NCBI GenBank assembly: GCA_965248605.1
Contig: CBDFJV010000007.1
Coordinates: 2,108,001-2,172,000, forward strand
Length of the DNA stretch: 64,000 nt
Direction of reading: 5' to 3'
From: CAUZJF01 sp965248605
GTDB lineage: Bacteria > Chloroflexota > Dehalococcoidia > Lucifugimonadales > CAUZJF01
Shown: piece after piece, positions 41,431-50,795 of the stretch
How the letters are laid out: each line of letters opens with the position of its first letter
Numbering within the stretch: the stretch's first letter is position 1
The notes under the pieces: generated by a model
The model's input: the letters and a program-made list of their open reading frames with translations, nothing else
Told to the model about the DNA's origin: nothing
Database searches by the model: none
Program-made: the position numbers and the translations under genes

Positions 41431-42327
41431 ATGTCAAGTCGCATAGTAGCGAGTTTACGAGCGGGGTCCGCTCCAACTCCGCCAGTGATCATGGTCGACA
41501 ACCCTCACGGCGTCTCGCTCTACGACACAGTCCGGAGTCATGGTTGGGTCGGACTCCGACCGTGGGTCTGGGACAGCGACGCACAACGCCTGTCTCGGAT
41601 CGAGCGCCTGGAGTCAGGCCAGACCGTTCGCGTCGAGGTGACTCAAGAGTCGCCGCCGGCCATTTCAATGTCGGTTGGCCGCGACGGAACCGGCACGGGT
41701 GAACTCGCTCGGGTCGAGCCATTGGTCCGCCGATGGCTGTCCCTGGACTGGGACCCTCGACCGGCCCTCGACGTTGCGTCGGAGCTCGACACTGGTGTGG
41801 CAGCCATGCTGCGAGACGGCGGTGGTAGGCTTCTCTGCGGCAGCACTTTCTACGAGGACTTCGTCAAAACGGTGTGCACCATCCAGATCAACTGGGCTGG
41901 CACCAAGCGGATGGTAGGAGCACTAATCGATGAGATCGGCGGCGGGTTCGTGCCGTCGCCTCAACAGGTTATCGATACCGGCGAGGATGAGTTGAGAGAG
42001 AAAGCCCGTCTGGGCTTCCGGGCCAAAGGACTCGTCGAGTCCACGGAGAGTCTTATCGAGCGCGGTCTGATCGACGAGTCAGGGAACGGCGATGGCCACC
42101 GACTCACCTACGAAGATCTAATAGGCCTGCACGGTATCGGCCCTTACGCCGCCAGCCATTTGCGCATGCTGCTGCACGACTTCAGCCGGATTCCGATCGA
42201 CTCCGAGGTGACCAGGTATTGCCGAGACAAACTCGGCCTGGCGCCGGACGAGATCGAGCCGTTCTTCGATCGCTGGGGAGAGTACCGGTTCCTTGGCTTC
42301 CGGTTTGGAACGAAGGTAGCCGGCTAG
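41431..42327 (+). CDS. HhH-GPD superfamily DNA glycosylase-like protein
   Basis: A 298-residue protein like AlkA/3-methyladenine glycosylase II. N-terminal beta-rich half (residues ~20-115); the GPD part begins near STFYEDFVKTVCTIQINWAGTK; helix-hairpin-helix LIGLHGIGPYAASHLRML; catalytic-type Asp in IPIDSEVTRYC. There is no C-terminal iron-sulfur cluster. The substrate lesion cannot be stated; AlkA-like alkyl-base excision is most likely. Confidence 0.78.
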   Translation: MSSRIVASLRAGSAPTPPVIMVDNPHGVSLYDTVRSHGWVGLRPWVWDSDAQRLSRIERLESGQTVRVEVTQESPPAISMSVGRDGTGTGELARVEPLVRRWLSLDWDPRPALDVASELDTGVAAMLRDGGGRLLCGSTFYEDFVKTVCTIQINWAGTKRMVGALIDEIGGGFVPSPQQVIDTGEDELREKARLGFRAKGLVESTESLIERGLIDESGNGDGHRLTYEDLIGLHGIGPYAASHLRMLLHDFSRIPIDSEVTRYCRDKLGLAPDEIEPFFDRWGEYRFLGFRFGTKVAG

Positions 42328-42353
42328 CATAACTAGCGGGCCGCCCGAGCTGC

Positions 42354-43439
42354 TCAAGCTCGGACCTCGATGACGCCCATCTGGTGTAGCTCGGCGATAA
42401 GTGGCAAGCCTATCTCCGTAGGCCGATTCGGCTGGAATTCCAGCGTTTCAAAGCCTGGGTCCAGGCTCCCAGCTTCCATATCGCTCCCTCGGACCAGAAT
42501 AACTTTGTCGCCGTAAAGGGCTGAGGCCGCGCCTAGTTGGTACAGCAGCTTCTGGTGGCGTTTCTCTTCGCGTCTACCGCTCCACGCTTCGTCCGAGGGT
42601 GGGGCGAAGACAAAAACTCCGGCCGTACAGCCTCGCATCTCGGCAGCCACTTCTTCTCCAATCGGACGGCTGACGTCGAAGTCGCACTCGACCGCGCGAC
42701 AATCGATCCCGAACGAGTCCAGTACAGTCTTGAGGTAGTCGACGATATCCGAGTTGCCGGCGTGACCGATGAAGATCCGCCCTTTGTCGCGGGCCGACCG
42801 CTCAGACATCTGTGGAACGTCTGCGGACGGAGCCTCTTGGACTGGAGTGAGCGTTCCGCCGTTGTTTCGTCCAACGGGTGCGTGGGCCCCCACCGCGCTC
42901 ACATACAAAGACCCACCTACTTCTCCTAGGATGCCGACATAAATCCCATTGGCTTTGATCGTCCCCAGACACTCTTCTGTCAGCTCCGCTTGTAAGCCTA
43001 TGTCCCGTTCGAGCAGGTTCTTAGCGCCGTCGTCCTCCGGCAGCCGTTTGCCGTCCAGTATCTCGTAGAACCGACGAAAGTGCTCCGGCTGGAGCGCGGC
43101 TTCGAGAAGAGCGCTACTACGGTCCTCCTGCCGGCGGAGACCAACCACCGATTCCCCGCGGGCCGTGAGAACTATACGGTCGTCGTTGTATCCCCCACTC
43201 GTCAGTCCATACTTGGCTGAAGAGCTCAGCTTCATGGTGAAGCCACTGCTCGCCGGTGTCGTGTTCAATGCCTTGGCCAGTAGTACGCGGTCGAATGGGA
43301 GGCCCGCGTTTTTCTCTTGGATCGCGACAGCGATCGGGACAGTCTCTTCCAGCGAGTGGACAGGATATGGCCGAACGATGCGCCTGCGTTTCGCACCGTC
43401 ACCAGTCGGGGGCCGGGGCTGTTCGTTCACGGTCGACAC
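42354..43439 (-). CDS. wHTH + TIR-like nucleotide-binding domain protein
   Basis: A 361-residue protein. Residues ~30-100 (VHSLEETVPIAVAIQEKNAG...SSSAKYGLT...RIVLTARG) look like a winged-helix N-domain seen in some signalling and defence proteins. Residues ~220-335 resemble the PF10137-type TIR-like fold (CAP12/Pycsar effector family): GRIFIGHAGNSDIVDYLKTVLDSFGI, a middle CTAGVFVFAPPSDEAW, and LLYQLGAASALYGDKVILVR. The usual FELG motif reads YQLG (Gln301), so the NAD-cleaving Glu may be absent. GTG start; a small gene lies 10 bp upstream on the same strand. Candidate anti-phage or nucleotide-sensing effector (inference). Confidence 0.6.
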   Translation of the reverse strand: MSTVNEQPRPPTGDGAKRRRIVRPYPVHSLEETVPIAVAIQEKNAGLPFDRVLLAKALNTTPASSGFTMKLSSSAKYGLTSGGYNDDRIVLTARGESVVGLRRQEDRSSALLEAALQPEHFRRFYEILDGKRLPEDDGAKNLLERDIGLQAELTEECLGTIKANGIYVGILGEVGGSLYVSAVGAHAPVGRNNGGTLTPVQEAPSADVPQMSERSARDKGRIFIGHAGNSDIVDYLKTVLDSFGIDCRAVECDFDVSRPIGEEVAAEMRGCTAGVFVFAPPSDEAWSGRREEKRHQKLLYQLGAASALYGDKVILVRGSDMEAGSLDPGFETLEFQPNRPTEIGLPLIAELHQMGVIEVRA

Positions 43440-43449
43440 TCTTTAGGTC

Positions 43450-43716
43450 CTAGGAAGGGCTGAGCTGATAGTAGACCGCCCAGAGAACGCTGTCAACATC
43501 CTTTTCAACGGTTGTCAGAGCTCTTCCAATGCCAGAACTAAGACGCACGTACTTGCTGATAAACTCTGAAAAGGTCGTTGAAACCATTTTCGCCAAAATG
43601 CTGCTCACTGGCGAGGGGGCGTCAAAGGGCTCGCTATCCACGACCGGACGATAGACGTTCTTACAAGTAACGGCCGCAGCTCCGCCGTCCCGAAACCAAG
43701 CCCGCACGTCTGGCAT
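43450..43716 (-). CDS. Small protein upstream of the TIR-like gene
   Basis: An 88-residue frame, ATG start, ending 10 bp before the TIR-like gene. It has no recognised domain. It has alternating hydrophobic segments (VSSILAKMVSTTFSEFISKYVRL and VDSVLWAVYYQLSPS) that could be amphipathic helices. No clear Shine-Dalgarno precedes it. Adjacency suggests a partner of the TIR-like protein, but it could be a remnant. Confidence 0.4.
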   Translation of the reverse strand: MPDVRAWFRDGGAAAVTCKNVYRPVVDSEPFDAPSPVSSILAKMVSTTFSEFISKYVRLSSGIGRALTTVEKDVDSVLWAVYYQLSPS

Positions 43717-43827
43717 CGCCCGATCGGCCGTGCCGAGCCATTGGCGAATCTAGACTGCAGGTGGTACAACTTGCGGTGATAGAATAGGCTGTAGCAGTCG
43801 TTGAAAACTCAGGGGGCAAGTAGCCAG

Positions 43828-45123
43828 GTGAAGAAACATAGATTCAACCTTCTCTTAGTTGCCTTGTTCGTCGCGCTTGCGACGTTATCTGCAGCATGCG
43901 GAAGCGCGAACGTCGAAGATGGAGACCCTCAGGGACAGGCCGCGTCTGTTGCGCCGTCTTTGGAAGAGGCCGACGGCTTCAGCGATGCTCCAACGTTCCC
44001 AAACGTAACCGACACCGAAAATCCGCTGGTCCCGCCGGAGGATGTCACTGAAGCTCTCAAGATAGTCTGGGAGGCCTGGGAGCTGCTTCAGCAGGACTAC
44101 GTAGACCGCTCGGAGCTGGACCCCGAGGCGTTTTCAGAGCAGGCGATCCGGGGCATGCTCACCGTGCTCGAGGACCGGCAGACCTCCTACGTGAGTCCGG
44201 CGACGTTGAAAGGCAGCTTCGGTGACACCTTTACGGGCGCGTTTGAGGGCATCGGCGCCCACGTCAATATGAACCTGGCGGGCAAGCTCGTGATCGTCTC
44301 TCCAATAGAGGATAGCCCGGCCGAAGAGGCGGGGATCCGGACGGGGGATATCATCCTGGAGGCCGATGGGGAGACTCTGGAGGGTTTGAGCCTTCTGGAG
44401 GCCGTTTCGAAGATACGTGGTCCGAGAGGCAGCGTCGTCGAGCTGCTCGTCAAACACCTGGGCGTGATCGATCCACTGCTTATCAGCGTGACTCGCGGAC
44501 GCATCCCGCTTAAAAGCGTCTATCTCAGAAGCGAGCCCGGAGACACGTTCACGCACATCAGGATAAGCCAGTTCTTCCCGAATACCATAGATACTTTGAA
44601 GGATGTTCTGACCGACGAGATTAAAGCCGGCTCACAAGGACTCGTCCTAGACCTGCGGGACAACCCGGGAGGCACCCTCGATTCCGTGGTGGACGTGGCC
44701 AGCCAGTTCCTCGACGACGGACTAGTGCTCTACGTCCAGGATGGCGACGGTGAGCGCACGGATTGGAACGTCCGGAACGGTGGCGTCGCCAAGGATATTC
44801 CGATGGTGGTGCTCGTGAACGGCGGCAGCGGCAGCTCCAGTGAGGTGCTCGCCGGGGCATTGCAGGACCATGGGCGCGCGACAGTAATTGGAGACACGAC
44901 CTTCGGCAAGGGTAGCGTGAACATCCTCCGACCCCTTAGCAACGAAGGCGGCCTGTACATCACCATAGCGCACTGGTACACGCCCAAAGGGCGACTCATT
45001 CAGAACGAAGGTATCGAGCCCGACATTCAGGTGACCGCGCGAGACGTTCGAGACGCCGACGTCAAGCAGCTCAAGACCGGGCTGGCCGAGCTGGAGCGGA
45101 TAACCGGCGCCAAACAGTCGTAG
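43828..45123 (+). CDS. S41 family C-terminal processing peptidase (lipoprotein)
   Basis: A 431-residue CtpA-like protease. The signal peptide ends in lipobox LSAACGS (Cys24), so it is anchored outside the membrane. It has an N-terminal helical domain, a PDZ domain (residues ~145-215, GIGAHVNMNLAGKLVIV...AGIRTGDIILEADGE) and the S41 core: DLRDNPGG, catalytic Ser in GGSGSSSEVLAGAL and Lys in DTTFGKGSVN. GTG at 43828 with AGGGGG upstream is chosen; the frame extends to TTG 43801. smpB follows after 9 bp. Confidence 0.93.
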   Translation: MKKHRFNLLLVALFVALATLSAACGSANVEDGDPQGQAASVAPSLEEADGFSDAPTFPNVTDTENPLVPPEDVTEALKIVWEAWELLQQDYVDRSELDPEAFSEQAIRGMLTVLEDRQTSYVSPATLKGSFGDTFTGAFEGIGAHVNMNLAGKLVIVSPIEDSPAEEAGIRTGDIILEADGETLEGLSLLEAVSKIRGPRGSVVELLVKHLGVIDPLLISVTRGRIPLKSVYLRSEPGDTFTHIRISQFFPNTIDTLKDVLTDEIKAGSQGLVLDLRDNPGGTLDSVVDVASQFLDDGLVLYVQDGDGERTDWNVRNGGVAKDIPMVVLVNGGSGSSSEVLAGALQDHGRATVIGDTTFGKGSVNILRPLSNEGGLYITIAHWYTPKGRLIQNEGIEPDIQVTARDVRDADVKQLKTGLAELERITGAKQS

Positions 45124-45132
45124 GTCGAGCCG

Positions 45133-45588
45133 ATGGCTGACGGCAGGACTCTCGCCGTAAACCGCCAAGCCCGGCACGAATACGACATCCTCGAAACCAT
45201 GGAAGCCGGCCTGGTCTTGGTAGGTACGGAAATCAAGGCCGCTCGCGAAGGCCGCGCCAACATCACCGAGGCCTTCGCAAAACTCGACAACGGTGAGATG
45301 TGGCTGCTGAACGCTCACATAGGACAGTACTCGTCAGGTGGGCCCAACAACCACGACCCTACCCGACCTCGTAAGCTTCTACTTCACAAGCCCCAGATCG
45401 GAAAATGGTCGTCCCAGGTTACGTCCAGCGGCCTGACCATCGTCCCGCTCAGGCTTTACCTCACGAGACACCGCGCCAAAGTGCAGTTGGGGCTTGCTCG
45501 AGGCCGCCGCGTTCATGACAAACGCCGGGCGATCATCGACAAAATGAGAGAGCGGGAGGCCCAGGAGGCGGTCAGGCGGCGGGTATAG
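45133..45588 (+). CDS. smpB: SsrA-binding protein SmpB
   Basis: A 151-residue SmpB: NRQARHEYDILETMEAGLVLVGTEIKAAREGRANI, AHIGQYSSGG, HDPTRPRKLLLHK, PLRLYLTRHRAKVQLGLARGRRVHDKR. It works with tmRNA in ribosome rescue. No ssrA gene is visible in the window. Confidence 0.97.
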   Translation: MADGRTLAVNRQARHEYDILETMEAGLVLVGTEIKAAREGRANITEAFAKLDNGEMWLLNAHIGQYSSGGPNNHDPTRPRKLLLHKPQIGKWSSQVTSSGLTIVPLRLYLTRHRAKVQLGLARGRRVHDKRRAIIDKMREREAQEAVRRRV

Positions 45589-45694
45589 CGTTTTTGGCGC
45601 GGGACCGTTCGGCGGGGACGCCCCGTTTCGTGAAGACTCCGACGCTTCAGCCCTCCAAGCGACCGAGCGCCACCGGGGTCGTGTACAGCAGAAC

Positions 45695-45734
45695 GGGCCA
45701 ATAGACAGGAACCAACGCTCCTGTCCCCTGGCCC
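45695..45734. terminator. Hairpin downstream of smpB
   Basis: GGGCCA (45695-45700) pairs with TGGCCC (45729-45734), and GACAGGA (45704-45710) with TCCTGTC (45719-45725). A long stable stem without a T-run between two converging genes; may act as a bidirectional terminator. Confidence 0.45.
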
Positions 45735-45797
45735 GCTCCCACCAGCCTACTAGCTCTAGCTACCGAATCGTCGACTCCGTAGCCAAGCTTGAGGCTT

Positions 45798-46031
45798 CTA
45801 GCTCACTTTTCTTATCTCGATCGACTCGCCTGGCGCCAGCGCCACCGTTTGCACGTTGATGCCAAGCTTCAGGAGCCAATAGCCGAGAGTCGCCTTGCTG
45901 ACGCCGAGCTGCTCGGCGGTGGCTGTCTGGCCTTGCTCCGTCACCAATTCCGGTAGCGCTTCCTCGAGCGGCTTCTCGAGCCGCCTCTCGACCGCCACCA
46001 TCTTCTTCGTCTTCCCACTCTTCCTGTTCAT
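45798..46031 (-). CDS. Small helix-turn-helix protein
   Basis: A 77-residue protein with a basic N-terminus (NRKSGKTKK) and an HTH core: LPELVTEQGQTATAEQLGVSKATLGYWLLKLGI. The C-terminal VALAPGESIEIRKVS could be a short beta wing. ATG at 46031 has GGAGGG 6 bp upstream. Probably a DNA-binding regulator; the target is unknown. About 330 bp of non-coding sequence lies upstream, with no clear further feature except AT-rich stretches that could hold its promoter. Confidence 0.7.
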   Translation of the reverse strand: MNRKSGKTKKMVAVERRLEKPLEEALPELVTEQGQTATAEQLGVSKATLGYWLLKLGINVQTVALAPGESIEIRKVS

Positions 46032-46364
46032 GGACTTCCCTCCGAGAGCTTTGTCGTTAAACACAATAGCGCGACCTAGGCCCGATGGTCAATGGGTTTT
46101 CAACCCCTTCTCAAACATTTCCGAGTTATTTCAATGCCGATAGCCAAGGCTCGTAATTGAAGTCTCCTGAGGAAGAGTTTCAAATCAGACTAACACATCC
46201 TATAAAGCAACATGCACGCTAATTTGGCGTGTAGTGATAGTACAACAGATACGACGCGCGTTGACGGCGCAATGACACGCTGCTAGACTTCGAATCTAGG
46301 GCTATAGGATCGACGAAGGTCCCCTGCCCTGTCCTTACTATCCGACCGGAGGAGTGCCGACGGC

Positions 46365-46850
46365 ATGGGGCTTCCTGTAATTGACCAGACGCGGCGGAAC
46401 CACGGAATCGAGCACGGAACCGTTACGGTCCTGCTGGAACGCGGCGTATCCCCTCCCCTGGCCGGGCTGGCGACGCCGATGGGGTTCTTTATCTACGCTT
46501 CAGTCCCGACTGATGAGGTCACGTCCGCCGCTTCCGAGGCGCTAGAGCGCATGCAGGAAGGTAACCGAGAGCTGGCAGTCTCGCCCTATTGCGGGACGAA
46601 CATACTGGTCGGAGCGATCATTGCGGGCGTAGCGACGGCGCTCATCATGAGGAAACGTGAGGGGCAGCTAAAACGACTTCCCCTCGTGGCAATGGCTCTT
46701 ACAGCGTCGACCCTGCTTCGACGGCCCCTTGGAAACGAGCTCCAGCGCCGCTTTACTACGCTAGGCGAGGTCGACAATGTCGAAATCGTGAACGTGAAAC
46801 GCCTCCGCGGCGCTGTTTACTGGGTGAGGACGACAGGCCGGGCGGCTTAA
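46365..46850 (+). CDS. DUF6391 protein
   Basis: A 161-residue protein with RRNHGIEHGTVTVLLERG at the N-terminus and ATPMGFFIYASVPTDEVTSAASEALERM, features of the DUF6391 family found in Chloroflexota and Cyanobacteria. A hydrophobic segment (ILVGAIIAGVATALIM) suggests membrane association. ATG with GGAGG-like GGAGGAG upstream. Function unknown. Confidence 0.7.
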   Translation: MGLPVIDQTRRNHGIEHGTVTVLLERGVSPPLAGLATPMGFFIYASVPTDEVTSAASEALERMQEGNRELAVSPYCGTNILVGAIIAGVATALIMRKREGQLKRLPLVAMALTASTLLRRPLGNELQRRFTTLGEVDNVEIVNVKRLRGAVYWVRTTGRAA

Positions 46851-46927
46851 GCGGCCCTACGGGGGGCTTGGGCCGGCGGCCGTCGCAGAAGGCGCCACTT
46901 CTCCGAAACACACCCCTGCCCTGCAGA

Positions 46928-46957
46928 TTGACCCTGGCCTGAGCCGGTTGCTAGACT
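46928..46957 (+). promoter_or_regulatory. Promoter of tRNA-Arg
   Basis: TTGACC (46928-46933) and TAGACT (46952-46957), spacer 18 bp, 17 bp before the tRNA. The same -35 and spacing as the rsfS promoter. Confidence 0.55.
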
Positions 46958-46974
46958 TGAGTGGCTTCTGACGC

Positions 46975-47050
46975 GTCCCTGTAGCTCAGTGGATAGAGCG
47001 GCTGCCTTCTAAGCAGCGGGTCGCAGGTTCGAATCCTGTCAGGGACGCCA
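46975..47050 (+). tRNA. tRNA-Arg(TCT)
   Basis: Acceptor GTCCCTG pairs with CAGGGAC (47040-47046), discriminator G and an encoded CCA (47048-47050). D-arm GCTCAGTGGATAGAGC, anticodon arm GCTGC-CTTCTAA-GCAGC with TCT, T-arm CAGGTTCGAATCCTG. Confidence 0.95.
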
Positions 47051-47215
47051 ACGCCTGTATAGACTGGCGCATTTCGAATGGGGCTTTAGGTATAGGGGCC
47101 TCGCGGACAAGCAACCAGCATAGCTCGTCCAGGCGTTTGTGGAGGGGGGTCCCGCGCTGCCTGACCGGTGCTCGCCAGTCCAGCCGCCGCTGACGATGCA
47201 CGTATCGAGAAGAGC

Positions 47216-49045
47216 TCAGACCCTGCCTTTGGCGTGATTGCGCTGCTTTCGATTCCTGGCTGTCTCAGACAGCACTTTCTTCCGCAGCCGAAAGTTCTGA
47301 GGCGTGACCTCTACGAGTTCGTCGTCAGATATGAAGCCCAGTGCATCTTCGAGGCTCAACTCGACGGCCGGACTGAGCCGTTTCGTGATATCGGCGTTGG
47401 CCGACCGCATGTTGGTAAGTTTCTTCTCTTTACACACGTTGATAGCGATGTCTTGGCCTTTCGGATGGACACCTACGATCATCCCCTCGTATACCTGGGT
47501 TCCCGGCTTTACAAAAGTCTCTCCCCGAGCCTGGGCATTGAGCAGGCCGTATGTGACTGCCGTGCCAGCCTCGGACGCCACCAATACCCCGTTGTTCGTC
47601 GACTTGACCTCACCCGACATGGGCTGAAATCCGGTGAAGACACTGTTGGCTACTCCAGTGCCTCGGGTGTCTCTGAGAAACCCCGAGCGGAATCCGATCA
47701 ATCCACGGGTAGGGATGTTGTAGTCCAGTCGTACGTTGCCCGCTCCGTCGTTGGTCATGTTGACGAGGCCGGCCAGACGTCCCGACAGATCGTCGGTTAA
47801 CAGGCCGATGTACTCCTCACGGGTGTCGATGGTCAGATGCTCATAGGGCTCGTAAACAATGCCTTGGATGACTTTGGTAGCAGGCTCCGGTTTTGACACC
47901 TGGAACTCGTGGCCCTCACGCCTCATGGTCTCCACGAGTATGGTGAGATGAAGCTCGCCCCTGCCCGACACCATGAACTCGTCCGGAACGCCCGTGGTCT
48001 CGACCCGCAGGCTAACGTTGGTCCTTAGATCCCGGAGCAGACGTTCGTGCAGGGTTCTAGACGTGGAGTAGGTCCCCTCCTTCCCCATAAAGGGAGACGT
48101 GTTGACGCCAAAGGTCATCTTCACAGTTGGCTCTTCTATCTCTATTAGGGGCAGGGCTTCGGGATGCTCGCTGTCTGCGATAGTATCCCCTATTGATACG
48201 CCGTCTACACCGCACACTGCCACGATGTCACCAACCTCAGCCTGCGGGACCTCTAGCCGTTCCAACCCACGAAAGACGAACACCTTCTCCAGATCGTGGG
48301 GTTCGGGCGGGTAACCGTTGCGGAGCAAGGCCACGGAACTCCGGCTCGTGGCCTTCCCTCGGAACACCCGGCCAATGGCAACTTGGCCAAGGTAGTTGTC
48401 GTAGTCTAGTGCTGCCACCAGCATCTGGAAGGGCTCGTTCGGGTCGCCTGTGGGGGCTGGGACGCTTTCAACCATTGCCTCGAAAAGCGGCTGCATGTCC
48501 TGTCTCGGAGCGTCCAGGTCGGCAACCGTGTACCCTTCGCGGGCCGAGGCGTACAGAATCGGGAAGTCCAGTTGCTCCGCCTTGGTTGCCAGTTCCAGAA
48601 ATAGGTCCTGAACAAGATCGACAACCTCGGGAACTCTGGCTCCGGGGCGGTCAATCTTGTTGATGACCACCATCGGCGCGACACCGTGGTTCAGCGCCTG
48701 TTGAAGCACGAAACGGGTCTGGGGCATAGGACCGTCAACGGCGTCAACCAGCAGAAGACACCCATCGGCCATGTTCATGATCCGCTCGACCTCGCCGCTG
48801 AAGTCGGCGTGGCCCGGAGTGTCGATGATATTGATCTTCGTGCCGTTGTAGGTCACGGCGGTGTTCTTGGCCAGAATCGTAATACCGCGTTCCCGTTCCA
48901 GCGGGTTGGAGTCCATTATCAGATCGCCAACCTCCTGATGGGCACGGAACACGTGCCCCTGCTTCAACAGGGCATCTACTAGAGTAGTTTTGCCGTGATC
49001 GACGTGGGCGATAATGGCAATGTTTCGGATTCCGTTGTTCGACAT
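47216..49045 (-). CDS. typA: Translational GTPase TypA/BipA
   Basis: A ~609-residue EF-G-like GTPase: NIAIIAHVDHGKTTLVDALL (G1), ERERGITILAKNTAV, DTPGHADFSGEVERIM (G3), NKIDRPGAR (G4), YASAREGY (G5), then EF-G domains III and V and the TypA C-terminal domain (TGVANSVFTGFQPMSGEV, FVKPGTQVYEGMIVGVHPKGQDIAINVCKEKKLTNMR... region). It helps 50S assembly at low temperature. ATG at 49045 matches the family N-terminus; ATG at 49093 would add 16 residues. Confidence 0.95.
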   Translation of the reverse strand: MSNNGIRNIAIIAHVDHGKTTLVDALLKQGHVFRAHQEVGDLIMDSNPLERERGITILAKNTAVTYNGTKINIIDTPGHADFSGEVERIMNMADGCLLLVDAVDGPMPQTRFVLQQALNHGVAPMVVINKIDRPGARVPEVVDLVQDLFLELATKAEQLDFPILYASAREGYTVADLDAPRQDMQPLFEAMVESVPAPTGDPNEPFQMLVAALDYDNYLGQVAIGRVFRGKATSRSSVALLRNGYPPEPHDLEKVFVFRGLERLEVPQAEVGDIVAVCGVDGVSIGDTIADSEHPEALPLIEIEEPTVKMTFGVNTSPFMGKEGTYSTSRTLHERLLRDLRTNVSLRVETTGVPDEFMVSGRGELHLTILVETMRREGHEFQVSKPEPATKVIQGIVYEPYEHLTIDTREEYIGLLTDDLSGRLAGLVNMTNDGAGNVRLDYNIPTRGLIGFRSGFLRDTRGTGVANSVFTGFQPMSGEVKSTNNGVLVASEAGTAVTYGLLNAQARGETFVKPGTQVYEGMIVGVHPKGQDIAINVCKEKKLTNMRSANADITKRLSPAVELSLEDALGFISDDELVEVTPQNFRLRKKVLSETARNRKQRNHAKGRV

Positions 49046-49263
49046 GGATTGAATCAAATCCGTAGCTTTCTTGTGTTGGACCAACGATTTCATCCCGGTT
49101 ATCCGGCATAATCAACCGTCGGAGCCGCGCGGGCGTTCCTCCGATACGTCGCTTGGGGGAGACTGACCGAGGGCTACTAAGGAAGACTTGCTGCCGGGCG
49201 CGACTCAGTCGTTTTGGACAGCGTCTGCGAGGACCGTTGGGGCTGGACTGGTTGTTCGGGAGG

Positions 49264-50568
49264 TTAGGAGTAGCGCGCCAGCCGGCCTCGCTCCAGGTCG
49301 TCGCCCACGTGTCGCCGAATAGGCTCAAAGTCGTCGAATTCCCACTCGCCGACGAATGTGATGGCTATACCTGGACGGCCCATACGACTAGTCCTTCCGA
49401 TGCGATGCACGTACTCTTCCACGTTCTGAGGCGTGTCGAAGTTGATGACCCGGGAGATAGCCGGGATGTCCAGGCCGCGGGCTGCCACGTTGGTTGCGAC
49501 CAGCAGCTCCAGACGGCCGGCGCGGAAGGCGCCCATCGTGGCATCTCGCTGGCGTTGGCTGAGGCCACCGTGGATACCTTTGATCGAGGCCCCTCTCCGC
49601 CTGAGGTAGTCCACCAGCCTCTCGACTCCTCTCTGGGTCCTGCGGAAGATCAGGGTCTGTCCCTTGCCTGCCTGATCGGAGCCATTCGAATGACTACTTT
49701 CGAGAAGCTCTTCCAAACCGGCGTTTTTGTCTCGGGAGGCAACCTCGTAGTAGACTTGCCGGACCTGTTCCACCGGCGCCGCCTCCCCGCCTATGCGCAC
49801 CCACGTCGGTTGCTTCAGGTGCCGATATACCATGCGGTGGATGGCTGCCGGCATGGTGGCGGAGAAGAGAGCCGTCTGACGAGAACGGGGCGTAAAGCCC
49901 AGGATTCGCTCGATGTCATCGGCGAACCCGATGTCGAGCATCTCGTCAGCCTCATCGAGTACGACGGTCTTGACTCTGTCCAGCCGCAACGTGCGTCTGC
50001 CGAGGTGATCTAGTATTCGGCCCGGGGTGCCGACGACGATGTGCACGCCCTTTTCGACAGCGTCGAGTTGCAGCTTCATGGACTGTCCGCCGTACACCGT
50101 CACCACCCGTAAGCCCCTGTACTTGCACAGACTGCGGAGCTCCTCGCCGACCTGAACGGCCAGCTCTCTGGTGGGTGTGAGTACGACCGACTGAACGTGA
50201 TTTTCTGTAGGGTCCTGGGTTTCCGCGAGCGGTATGCCGAAAGCGGCGGTCTTTCCCGTGCCGGTCTGCGCCTGCCCCACCAGGTCCTCCCCTTCCAGCA
50301 TGGCGGGGATGGTCTGCTCCTGGATCGGCGTGGGCGCCGCGTAGCTCAAGTCCTTCAGGGCGGATGAGACCGGCTGGGATACGCGCAAACTGCCGAATTG
50401 CTGGTCTCGAACTAGGTCGTCGGATGACAGGGGCGGTGGCGTAACTGGCCTCTGATCGTTGTTTCCGTGTGGACGGTGGCCATTGCGACGGCTTCTTCTC
50501 CGCCGGTACGCCGTGGGCGTCGAACGGGCGTTGTTCGTCGCCTGCGAATCTTCTGGCTTATCGTTCAA
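49264..50568 (-). CDS. DEAD-box RNA helicase
   Basis: A 434-residue DEAD-box protein: Q motif region AAPTPIQEQTIPAML, motif I AQTGTGKTAAF, Ia TPTRELAVQ, II VLDEADEMLD, III SATMP, IV FRRTQRGVERL, V NVAARGLDIP, VI HRIGRTSRMGRPG. A basic low-complexity N-tail (AYRRRRSRRNGHR) likely aids RNA binding. It resembles the CsdA/RhlE-type core without extra C-terminal domains. TTG start with GGAGG 5 bp upstream. Confidence 0.95.
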   Translation of the reverse strand: MNDKPEDSQATNNARSTPTAYRRRRSRRNGHRPHGNNDQRPVTPPPLSSDDLVRDQQFGSLRVSQPVSSALKDLSYAAPTPIQEQTIPAMLEGEDLVGQAQTGTGKTAAFGIPLAETQDPTENHVQSVVLTPTRELAVQVGEELRSLCKYRGLRVVTVYGGQSMKLQLDAVEKGVHIVVGTPGRILDHLGRRTLRLDRVKTVVLDEADEMLDIGFADDIERILGFTPRSRQTALFSATMPAAIHRMVYRHLKQPTWVRIGGEAAPVEQVRQVYYEVASRDKNAGLEELLESSHSNGSDQAGKGQTLIFRRTQRGVERLVDYLRRRGASIKGIHGGLSQRQRDATMGAFRAGRLELLVATNVAARGLDIPAISRVINFDTPQNVEEYVHRIGRTSRMGRPGIAITFVGEWEFDDFEPIRRHVGDDLERGRLARYS

Positions 50569-50795
50569 TCCGGCCTCCGAAGTCGAGGCTATGCTTTGTC
50601 GTACGAGCAGACATCAGTGATCTACCTCTTCAGGAATAGTTGACAAGAGCCCGGTCACCGAGGCAAAAACACGTAACAAGTCCGGGGAAGGTCCAGAGGG
50701 CTTTGGCGGGAGTCCAGAGGAAGTCCGAGGAGTGGTTTAAGTGTAACCTGAGCCGACGCAGAATGCTGTCACCATGTGAAGTGTATCACAAAGAC

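Noticed and set aside
45133..45797. tmRNA gene (ssrA) next to smpB
   Set aside because: No tRNA-like ends or tag frame seen downstream; only a hairpin at 45695-45734.
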